From NCBI GenBank assembly GCA_016218765.1, contig JACRCZ010000101.1, forward strand, positions 1 through 64,000: a stretch of 64,000 nucleotides of DNA, given 5' to 3'. The DNA comes from Deltaproteobacteria bacterium. GTDB lineage: Bacteria; Myxococcota_A; Polyangia; DRWM01; JAAZOP01. Shown piece by piece: positions 43,402 to 50,311 of the stretch. Positions within the stretch are counted from its first letter, which is position 1. Each line of letters begins with the position of its first letter. The notes below the pieces were generated by a model. That model saw only the letters and a program-made list of their open reading frames with translations, had not been told where the DNA came from and ran no database searches. The position numbers and the translations under genes were made by a program.

Positions 43402-43710
43402 CTACAGACACCCTTCCGGCCGCGGCAACCCCGCCAGGCGGTAGGCCCCGCGCGCAATCCCGCACGGAAACAACTCGCAGATCCGGCCCGAGGACAACCC
43501 GGTCGCCCGCGCGATCTTGACGACCGGCGGCCCCGATCCCGTCTCCGCGAAGTAGCGCCGGACGAACTCGATGATCCTCCAGTGGTCGTCCGTGAGCGGC
43601 CCCAGGTCGTTGCGGCGCGCCAACTCCGCCGCGACCTTCGTCGACCAGTCGGCCGACTCGGCCAGGTAGCCCTCCTGGTCCAGCTTCAACGCCGTCGTCC
43701 CGTTCGCCAT
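43402..43710 (-). CDS. TusE/DsrC family sulfur-carrier-like protein (CysA only)
   Basis: 102 aa; ATG follows GGGAGGCAAGGGC. The DsrC fold is clear: LDQEGYLAESADWSTKVAAELA, DDHWRIIEFVRRYF, ELFPCGIARGAYRLAGLPRPEGCL. The penultimate Cys (CysA) is present, but the CysB position is Tyr (GAYR). Two additional Cys occur in RICELFPC. The single CysA pattern is that of TusE, which relays sulfur in tRNA thiolation, but the context (DsrMK-like genes, Rrf2, tandem DsrC) suggests a redox role. First gene of this cluster. Confidence 0.88.
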   Translation of the reverse strand: MANGTTALKLDQEGYLAESADWSTKVAAELARRNDLGPLTDDHWRIIEFVRRYFAETGSGPPVVKIARATGLSSGRICELFPCGIARGAYRLAGLPRPEGCL

Positions 43711-44019
43711 GCCCTTGCCTCCCTCGGAGGTCCGGCGGCGCGCGGTCGAGCGGAAGTCCCACCACGGAAGACCGCCGCGAGCTTGACGCCCGTTGCAGCG
43801 TCTTCTATAAGAACAGATGGGAAGCCGGCCTGTGCCGCGCGACACAGCCGGGCTCGACGGAAGGACTGCCAAGTACTCGCCGTCGGGCCCCTTCTATTCC
43901 TGCTCCCGCGAAAGACCTCGTTCCGCCCCGCCGACCTCCCATCCCGCGTCGAAGGCCCCATGCCCTCGACGAATCCGGACACCCGTTTCCGCGCCGCGCC
44001 CGTGGCGCGTGCGTGCTCG
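43711..44019. other. Intergenic region upstream of the DsrMK-like cluster
   Basis: A 309-bp gap between the regulator stop and the TusE-like start, both minus strand. The only AT-rich patch is TTCTTATAGAAGA (minus strand, 43813-43801), a possible -10 region. Open frames here carry no recognisable domain. Confidence 0.4.
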
Positions 44020-44784
44020 CTACACCCCCGGCCCGCCCACGGCGGAAACGCACGTGGCCAGGTCGTCGCCGCTGAACGGCTTCTCAATGCGCGCGAAGAC
44101 CCCCTTGTCGCACCCGCTCACCACCTCGCCCGGCTCGACCGCGAGGATGACCCGCACCCCCGGAATCCGCGGATCAACCTGCAGGTGCTCGATCATGTCC
44201 CGGACGACGTCCCGCCCCAGGGAACAGTCGATGACAACGAAGTCCGGGCGGAAGCGATCCACCGCCGCCGAGCAGGTGTACTCGCAGTTCGCGAACTCCA
44301 CGTTGAACCGCGCCCGCGTCGCCGTCTCCTGAAGGTGCCGGACGAGGCGCTCGTTGTCCGTGATCGTGAGCACATTGGCCGCCTGGAGGTGGACAAGCCG
44401 GTAGTACTCGCAGTCCGCGCACGTCTTCCGGCAGAAGGCCTTCTTGTGCCCGACCGCGCGCGCGTGCTGCACCACCTCGTAGCAGCGGTGCGCCCGCATC
44501 CGGTACACCGCACACTCCCGGCACGCTTCCAGCAGTCGGCCGCCGCCGTTGTACTCCCAGCAGTAGCGGAGCGGCGCGACCGTCGCCCCCGCCTCCTCCG
44601 CCCGAGACTCGAACTGCGCCTCCGTGCCGATCGCCCGATCCAGATCCTGCCGCCGGATCCGATGGTGCCCCCCGACCGTCCGCTGGGCCTTGAGCCGCCC
44701 GGACCGAATCCACTTGAGCACCGTGTCGGGTGTCACCGCGCACACCCTCGCAGCTTCGCCGGTCGTGAGGATTTCCGCTTCCAT
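44020..44784 (-). CDS. BldC/excisionase-type HTH regulator with Cys-rich linker and receiver-like domain
   Basis: 254 aa. Residues 5-52 form a MerR/excisionase-like winged helix (LTTGEAARVCAVTPDTVLKW, RTVGGHHRIRRQDLDRAI). Residues about 73-125 contain eight Cys (RYCWEYNGG, CRECAVYR, RCYEV, FCRKTCADCEYY), enough for Zn or an Fe-S cluster. From about 135 the protein resembles a response-regulator receiver (NVLTITDNERLVRHLQ, FVVIDCS with the Asp position, ending IEKPFSGDDLA). The combination suggests a redox-sensing regulator of the downstream DsrMK/DsrC genes. Three 9-bp direct repeats lie just upstream. Confidence 0.75.
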   Translation of the reverse strand: MEAEILTTGEAARVCAVTPDTVLKWIRSGRLKAQRTVGGHHRIRRQDLDRAIGTEAQFESRAEEAGATVAPLRYCWEYNGGGRLLEACRECAVYRMRAHRCYEVVQHARAVGHKKAFCRKTCADCEYYRLVHLQAANVLTITDNERLVRHLQETATRARFNVEFANCEYTCSAAVDRFRPDFVVIDCSLGRDVVRDMIEHLQVDPRIPGVRVILAVEPGEVVSGCDKGVFARIEKPFSGDDLATCVSAVGGPGV

Positions 44785-44817
44785 CCCTGTACCATCCCGC
44801 CGCCCGCCCCATGATCC

Positions 44818-44844
44818 TATCGGATCTATCGGTTATATCGAATC
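44818..44844. promoter_or_regulatory. Three 9-bp direct repeats upstream of the Cys-rich regulator
   Basis: TATCGGATC, TATCGGTTA and TATCGAATC stand head to tail with a 9-bp period, inside an AT-rich island that contrasts with the 70% GC background. They lie 35-60 bp from the regulator start. Direct repeats of 9-10 bp are the site type of BldC-like proteins. Confidence 0.5.
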
Positions 44845-44923
44845 CTAGGGGATTAACGTCGTAAGTCAATAGAAATCTGGCGCAGCGAGGCAACCGTGCT
44901 ACCACTTCTCCGCGATTCCTGGA

Positions 44924-46690
44924 TCAGCCCCTCGCCAGTACGAAACGGAAGATCGTGCCCTTGCCCGGGGTGCTCTCGACGCTCACGGTGCCACCCATGG
45001 CTTCGACGAGATGCTTGACGATCGAAAGGCCCAGGCCCGTACCGCCCAGCTCGCGCGAGCGTCCCGGGTCGACGCGGTAGAACCGCTCGAACAAGCGGGT
45101 CAGGTGGCGGGCCTCGATGCCGGCGCCGGTATCCGCGACCTCGATGCGCACCTTGTCGCCGTCGAGGGCGGCGCGGACGGCGACCGAGGCGGCGGGGGGG
45201 CAGTACTTGACGGCGTTGTCGACGAGGTTGGTCAGGATCTGCTCGAGCGCCCGGCGATCGGCGCGCACCGCGGGCAGATCGGCGGGCAGGTCGAGCGCCA
45301 GGGTGAGGTGCTTGGCGTCCGCGCGGGCGCGGAACAGTCCGACGACGTGCCGGGCGACGGTGGGCAGATCGAGGGACACGAGATCCGGCCGGTAGGTCTG
45401 GGATTCGATGCGCGAAAGGTCGAGGAGGTCCTCGATCAGGCGCTGGAGCCGTTCCGCGTTGCGCTCGATGATCTCCACGAAGCGGGCCGCGGCGGCGGGG
45501 TCGCGCTCCAGGGCGCCGCGCAGGGTTTCGCCCGCGGACCGTACCGCCGAGACGGGCGTGCGCAGCTCGTGCGAGACGTTGGCCACGAAGTCGCGGCGGA
45601 TGGTCTCGAGCCGGCGGAGATCGGTGACGTCGACGAAGACGGCGAGAAGGCCGCCGGAGTCGGTGGGCAAGGTGGAGACGTGTACCAGGAGACGGCGAGG
45701 CTTGAGGCCCGCGCTTTCGATCTCGCCCAAAGCGGGCTCGCCCGACTTGCGCGCCACGTCGATCAGATCGCGCAGGCCCGCGTGGCGGATCCCCTCCAGC
45801 AGCAGTTTGCCCACGACGTCCGCGTCCAGCAGCAGCGACTCGCGCAGCGCCGGGTTGACCAGCACGATGCGCGCCTCGCGGTCGAGGAGCAGGACGCCCT
45901 CGCGCATGCCCTGCAGCACGCCCTGCAGCAGATCGCGCTCATCCCGCAGCTCGGCCATCGAGCGCGAGAGGCCGTCGGCCAGGCCGTCGATCACCCGGCC
46001 CAGCTCGTCGGCCTCGTCCCGCCCGGCGGCGTGGGTCCGGGCGGCGAGGTCTCCGCCGGCCATTCTTCGTGCGACGGCCGTTACGCGGCGCACGCCGCGG
46101 GCGGCCCAGGAGGCGGCGACGGCGGAGAACGCGACGGCGACGCCGAGTGCGAGGAGGCTGGCGAAGGCGAGGAGCCAGTGCAGGCGGGTGATGGCGTCGT
46201 CGACCATGGTAAGAGGCACGGCCAGCCGGATGGTGCCGCCGGCGACGCCGGAAGCGGCGACGGCGACGGCGACGTACATCATCCGGTGCCCGACCGTGGT
46301 CGAGTAGCGGGTGGCCCAGCCTCGTCCGTCCGTGCCGGCTCGCGCGATCTCGGGGCGATGGGCGTGGTTCTCCAGCGGCGGCAGGTCGGCGGCGGGAACC
46401 TCGGAGTCGCCGACCACGGTCCCGTCGGCGGCGACCACCGTCACGCGCGCCCGCGACGTCCGGCCGCGCTCGTCGGCCCAAGCGTCCCAGGCCGGATCGG
46501 GCCGGATGGGCCTGCCCTCGGCGCGGGCCTCGCCCGCGACAAGCTCGGCCCGGACGGTCAAGTCGTCGCGAACGCCGTCGGTCAGCTCGCGGTCGAGCGT
46601 TTTCGCGAGGTACAAGTCGGCGACGACGACGGAGAGGGCGATCGCGGCGAGCGAGGCGAGGAACAGCTTGCCGCGAATCCCCGGCATCAT
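44924..46690 (-). CDS. phoR: PhoR-type sensor histidine kinase
   Basis: 588 aa. Membrane helices at about 8-28 and 171-195 enclose a periplasmic sensor; HAMP (197-250), PAS (255-355), HisKA with His374 in NVSHELRTP, and HATPase motifs (NLVDNAVKYC, DTGAGI, GTGLGLSIVKHLVE) follow. The domain order is that of PhoR. The start overlaps the phoB stop as ATGA. It would phosphorylate PhoB under phosphate limitation, in concert with PstSCAB-PhoU encoded 20 kb away. Confidence 0.9.
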   Translation of the reverse strand: MMPGIRGKLFLASLAAIALSVVVADLYLAKTLDRELTDGVRDDLTVRAELVAGEARAEGRPIRPDPAWDAWADERGRTSRARVTVVAADGTVVGDSEVPAADLPPLENHAHRPEIARAGTDGRGWATRYSTTVGHRMMYVAVAVAASGVAGGTIRLAVPLTMVDDAITRLHWLLAFASLLALGVAVAFSAVAASWAARGVRRVTAVARRMAGGDLAARTHAAGRDEADELGRVIDGLADGLSRSMAELRDERDLLQGVLQGMREGVLLLDREARIVLVNPALRESLLLDADVVGKLLLEGIRHAGLRDLIDVARKSGEPALGEIESAGLKPRRLLVHVSTLPTDSGGLLAVFVDVTDLRRLETIRRDFVANVSHELRTPVSAVRSAGETLRGALERDPAAAARFVEIIERNAERLQRLIEDLLDLSRIESQTYRPDLVSLDLPTVARHVVGLFRARADAKHLTLALDLPADLPAVRADRRALEQILTNLVDNAVKYCPPAASVAVRAALDGDKVRIEVADTGAGIEARHLTRLFERFYRVDPGRSRELGGTGLGLSIVKHLVEAMGGTVSVESTPGKGTIFRFVLARG

Positions 46691-47385
46691 CGCTCGGCCG
46701 CCGCGGGCGATGCGGCGAAACGGTAGCCGACGCCGCGGACCGTCTCGACGTAGACGCCCGCCGGCCCGAGCTTCTCGCGCAGGCGCTTGACGTGGGTGTC
46801 GACGGTGCGCGTGGTGACGTCGGCCTGGATACCCCAGACGACGTCGAGAAGCACCTCTCTCGACTGCACGCGATCGCGGCGTTCGTGCAGGGTGAGCAGC
46901 AGCTTGAACTCCATCGCGGTGAGCTGCACCTCGCCCTCATCGACCCAGACGCGATGGGCATCGCGATCCACGCGCAGCCGGCCGAACTCGATCAAGGGCC
47001 GCGTCTCGACCTCGCCCCCGGCCCGTCGCAGGATCGCCTGGATGCGCAGGAGCAGCTCGCGGACGGAGAACGGCTTCACGACGTAGTCGTCGGCGCCCAG
47101 CTCGAACCCGACCACGCGGTCGATCTCCTCGCCCTTGGCCGTCAGCATCAGCACCGGGATTTCGCGCGTCGCGGCGTCGTTCTTGAGCTGCCGGCAGATG
47201 TCGGTCCCGGGGACATCCGGCAGCATGATGTCGAGGCAGATCAGATCGGGACGATGCTGGCGCGCCAGCCGCAGTCCTTCCTCGCCGCGCAGGGCCTGGA
47301 GCACCTCGTGGCCCGCCTGGCGGAAGTTGTATTCCAGCACCGCCTGCAGGTCGCGTTCGTCCTCGACGATCAGAATCCGCGCCAT
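46687..47385 (-). CDS. phoB: PhoB-type response regulator
   Basis: 232 aa from MARILIVED, with AGGAAG upstream. The receiver has the acidic pair ED, phospho-acceptor Asp52 (LDIMLPD) and the conserved Lys in VVKPFS. The OmpR-type winged helix follows (LTAMEFKLLLTLHERRDRVQSRE, TVDTHVKRLREKLG, VRGVGYRF). Translation is coupled to phoR. A putative Pho box 25-60 bp upstream suggests autoregulation. Confidence 0.92.
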   Translation of the reverse strand: MARILIVEDERDLQAVLEYNFRQAGHEVLQALRGEEGLRLARQHRPDLICLDIMLPDVPGTDICRQLKNDAATREIPVLMLTAKGEEIDRVVGFELGADDYVVKPFSVRELLLRIQAILRRAGGEVETRPLIEFGRLRVDRDAHRVWVDEGEVQLTAMEFKLLLTLHERRDRVQSREVLLDVVWGIQADVTTRTVDTHVKRLREKLGPAGVYVETVRGVGYRFAASPAAAER

Positions 47386-47409
47386 GGGCCCGCTTCCTAC
47401 CGCCCGGCC

Positions 47410-47447
47410 GTGACGATCGCGTGAACCGCGCGTAGCATCCTGGCGAC
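47410..47447 (-). promoter_or_regulatory. Putative Pho box upstream of phoB
   Basis: Plus-strand GTGAC (47410) and GTGAA (47421) are 11 bp apart. Weaker matches GTAGC (47432) and GCGAC (47443) continue the same 11-bp phase. Confidence 0.45.
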
Positions 47448-47467
47448 AGGCTAGCACAGAGCGCGGC

Positions 47468-49558
47468 TCACGGCAGGAGCCTTGCCGGCTCCACCGGCTC
47501 GTCGCACAGGATCACCACCATCCGCCGCGGGCCGTGGGCCGGGATGACCAGGGTCTTCTCGATGTCGGCCGTGCGGCTCGGCCCGGTGACCAGCACCTGG
47601 ACGTCGTACCAGTCGCCGCGCACCCGCTTCTCGGCGCGCAGCCGGAAGAAGGCCGGCAGGTCGGCCACCAGCCGCGACGGGTGGGCGACGACGACGTGCG
47701 TGTCGACGAGCAGCGACGGGATCGCGAAGTCGCGGCGCCGCAGGTCGAGGACCACGCCTCCCGTATCGGCGATCAGCGCCGCGGCGCCGGTCACGCCGAA
47801 CGCGTACTCGCGCCGCTCCGGCTCCTCCCCCTCGACGATCACCGACCGGCGCTCGGTGCCGCGCAGCACCTCCCCCGCGACCGCCGCCGCCTCGGCCGCG
47901 GTGGCGACGTGATGGAACGCGGTCTCCCCGTCGGGGCCGAGTTCGGCAAAACGGCGGGAGAACAGGTCGAGCGGGTTTTCGGTCGTTCTACGTTCTACGT
48001 ATTTCGTTCTACGTTCTCCGGACCCGGAGCCGTCGACCGTCGCCGCCGTTCGTCGGTCGGCCTCATGGCCGGATGCGGGGCCGTCAACCGGAGGCATCCC
48101 TTCCGCGTCCGGCGTAGAACGTAGAACGTACGACGTAGAACGCGCCCCTCGCGATGCCCACCACTGCCGGAACGTCTCCCGCGCCGGCCGGGGCAGCGCT
48201 CGCCCGGCGGTCCAGCGTCGCGCGACGGGGAAACCGCCGACGAGCGGGCGGACCAGACGGTACAGCGACAGGGCGCGACGGAGGCGCGAGGGTTTGCGCA
48301 TCGCCGCGGTTGCGCGGCGCATGGTCCAGCCGAGGTCGCGCGCGAGACCGGCGGCGACAAGCCGCGCGCGCTGCTCCAGGAGCCGCTCGTGCAGCGGGAT
48401 GCCGACGGGACAGGTCTCGCTGCACGCGCCGCAGAGCGACGAGGCGAAGGGCAGGTCGGGATGGCGAGCGGGTCCGTCGAAGTGTGGCAGGAGCAGGGCG
48501 CCGATCGGTCCGGCGTACGCGCCGCCGTAGGCGTGGCCGCCGACGCAGCGGTAGACGGGGCAGACGTTGAGGCACGCGCCGCACCGGATGCAGGTCAACA
48601 GGTCGCGCTGCTCGCGGTCCGCGGCGAGCGCCGTGCGTCCGCGGTCGAGGAGCACGACGTGCAGATCGGGATGCCTATCGGCCAGCAGCGAGACGTAGCA
48701 GCTTTGGCGTTGCGCGGTGGCCGAGACGGGGAGGAGGCGGAGCAGGACGGCCAGATCCTCGTCGCGCGCGACCAGCTTCTCGACGCCGGCCAGCACGATG
48801 TGCCGCCGGGGCAGGCAGGTCGTGAGCCGGATGTTCCCCTCGTTCTCCAGGAGCACGATGGTCCCGGACTCGGCGACGAGGAAATTGGCGCCCGTGATGC
48901 CGGTATTGGCGTGGAGGAAGCGCTCGCGGAGGATGCCGCGGGCGGCGAGCGAGAGGTCGCGAGCGAGCGACTGGCGGACGGATTCGGCGGTCGGCGGACG
49001 GCGGTCGGCGGTCGGGGAGGGGGCGGCGGGGATCCAGTCGGGGAGGGGGATGCCGGCGCGTTTTTGGAAGATGCGCGCGATGTCCTCGACGGAGAGGTGG
49101 ATCGCGGGCGCGGTGATGTGGGAGGGCGCCTGCCGCGCCTGCTGGACGATCCACTCGCCCAGGTCGGTCTCGGTCACGGTGACGCCGGCGGCTTCGAGCG
49201 CCGCGTTGAGGCCGATCTCCTCGGACGCCATTGACTTGCTCTTGATGACCTCACCGCCGACCTGGCGTGCGAGACGGACGATCGCGGCGCAGGCTTCCTC
49301 GGACGAGTGCGCGAGCGTGACGCTCGCCCCGCGCTCCTCGAGCCGCCGGACGAGGCGATCGAGGAGCTTCTCGCGACGGTCGAGCGCATCCAGTCGGATT
49401 TCACGGGCGCGGCGGCGCAACGACTCCCAATCGGGAATCTCGGCGACGAGGTGCGCGCGTTTCTCGACGGTGCGCGTCGTGGCGCGATGGACCTTGTCGC
49501 CCAGCTCCGGGTCGGCGACCTTCGCGGCGGCGATGCGTCGGAAGGAGCTTTCGCTCAT
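47468..49558 (-). CDS. lutB: Fused LutB-LutC lactate utilisation iron-sulfur protein
   Basis: 696 aa. The start overlaps the lutA stop as ATGA and follows GGGGGGAGCC. Residues 1-430 are LutB/LldF: a LUD domain (IKSKSMASEEIGLN, ANFLVAESGTIVLLENEGN) then two clusters, CIRCGACLNVCP from Cys323 and CGACSETCP. Residues about 520-696 are a LutC/LldG-type LUD domain (AFGVTGAAALIADTGGVVLD, GPSRTADIEKTLVIPAHGP). The linker (about 470-515) is repeat-derived (STSYVLRST, RRTKYVERRTTE). LutABC oxidises L-lactate to pyruvate. LutB and LutC are usually separate proteins, so the fusion is unusual. Confidence 0.88.
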   Translation of the reverse strand: MSESSFRRIAAAKVADPELGDKVHRATTRTVEKRAHLVAEIPDWESLRRRAREIRLDALDRREKLLDRLVRRLEERGASVTLAHSSEEACAAIVRLARQVGGEVIKSKSMASEEIGLNAALEAAGVTVTETDLGEWIVQQARQAPSHITAPAIHLSVEDIARIFQKRAGIPLPDWIPAAPSPTADRRPPTAESVRQSLARDLSLAARGILRERFLHANTGITGANFLVAESGTIVLLENEGNIRLTTCLPRRHIVLAGVEKLVARDEDLAVLLRLLPVSATAQRQSCYVSLLADRHPDLHVVLLDRGRTALAADREQRDLLTCIRCGACLNVCPVYRCVGGHAYGGAYAGPIGALLLPHFDGPARHPDLPFASSLCGACSETCPVGIPLHERLLEQRARLVAAGLARDLGWTMRRATAAMRKPSRLRRALSLYRLVRPLVGGFPVARRWTAGRALPRPARETFRQWWASRGARSTSYVLRSTPDAEGMPPVDGPASGHEADRRTAATVDGSGSGERRTKYVERRTTENPLDLFSRRFAELGPDGETAFHHVATAAEAAAVAGEVLRGTERRSVIVEGEEPERREYAFGVTGAAALIADTGGVVLDLRRRDFAIPSLLVDTHVVVAHPSRLVADLPAFFRLRAEKRVRGDWYDVQVLVTGPSRTADIEKTLVIPAHGPRRMVVILCDEPVEPARLLP
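47975..48016. repeat. 7-bp phased array in the lutBC linker, left
   Basis: Six heptamers in phase: GTTTTCG, GTCGTTC, TACGTTC, TACGTAT, TTCGTTC, TACGTTC. Inverted relative to the array at 48114. Confidence 0.9.
48114..48141. repeat. 7-bp array in the lutBC linker, right
   Basis: GTAGAAC, GTAGAAC, GTACGAC, GTAGAAC: the reverse complement of the TACGTTC family 97 bp away. Confidence 0.95.
48985..49012. repeat. 7-bp array (CGGCGGT) inside the LutB half
   Basis: CGGCGGT, CGGCGGA, CGGCGGT, CGGCGGT. On the minus strand it encodes SPTADRRPPTAES, an insertion between LUD-domain segments. Confidence 0.9.
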
Positions 49559-50268
49559 GCGGGCGGCTCCCCCCGGGCGGCCAGAACCTCGGCGACGTGC
49601 AGCGTGCGCGGCGCCTTCGTCCCGGTCCGCGCAAGAATGCCGTCCAGGTGGAGGAGGCAGCTCGCGTCGGTGGAGACGATCCAGTCGGGTGCGGCGTGGA
49701 GCATCGGCACCAGCTTGCGCCGGCCCATTTCGACGCTCAGCTCGGGGAACTTCACGGCGAAGGTCCCGCCGAAGCCGCAGCACCATTCGTCGGAGTCCAC
49801 GGGAAGGCGCGTGAGGCCGGCGACGGCGCCGACGAGGCGCTCGACGGCCGCGGTCGCGCCCAGCTCGCGCCGTTCGTGGCAGCCGACGTGCAGGACGCAG
49901 CGTCCCGGCAGCTTCGCGCCGATATCGACGACTCCCAGGCGGTCCACGAGGAACTCGCACAGCTCGAAGGTGCGTTGCGCCACGGGATGCTCGCCGGCGA
50001 GCGCGGCGTAGTGGCGGCGAATCATGCCGACGCAGGAGCCGGAGGGGCCGACGACGGCGTCATACGGCTCGAAGATCCGGACGAAGCGGAGCGCCAGCTC
50101 GCGCGCGTCGTCGCGGAGCCCGGCGTTGAACTGCGGCTGGCCGCAGCAGGTCTGGTCGGGGGGAAACTCGACCTTGATGCCGAGGCGTTCGAGCACCTCC
50201 ACCGTGGCCGCGGCGGCCCTGGGGCGGAAGGCGTCGACGAAGCACGGGACGAAGAGGGCGACGCGCAC
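49555..50268 (-). CDS. lutA: Lactate utilisation protein LutA (CCG-domain iron-sulfur protein)
   Basis: 237 aa with GTG start (MRVALFVPCFVDAF). Two CCG domains are evident: TCCGQPQFNAG with GPSGSCVGMIR, and LHVGCHERRELG with WCCGFGGTFAVKFPE and STDASCLLHLDG. This is the LutA/LldE subunit of the non-flavin L-lactate oxidising complex. It overlaps lutBC by 4 bp (ATGA). No lactate permease is adjacent. Confidence 0.93.
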   Translation of the reverse strand: MRVALFVPCFVDAFRPRAAAATVEVLERLGIKVEFPPDQTCCGQPQFNAGLRDDARELALRFVRIFEPYDAVVGPSGSCVGMIRRHYAALAGEHPVAQRTFELCEFLVDRLGVVDIGAKLPGRCVLHVGCHERRELGATAAVERLVGAVAGLTRLPVDSDEWCCGFGGTFAVKFPELSVEMGRRKLVPMLHAAPDWIVSTDASCLLHLDGILARTGTKAPRTLHVAEVLAARGEPPA

Positions 50269-50311
50269 GGGGCGTTTGTCCGACGGCGGGGAACGAAAGT
50301 CAACGACCGCG

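Noticed and set aside
43402-43710. Naming the TusE-like protein dsrC and the cluster a sulfite reduction operon
   Set aside because: No dsrAB, the CysB position is Tyr, and the partner is a tandem variant; only family-level names are justified.
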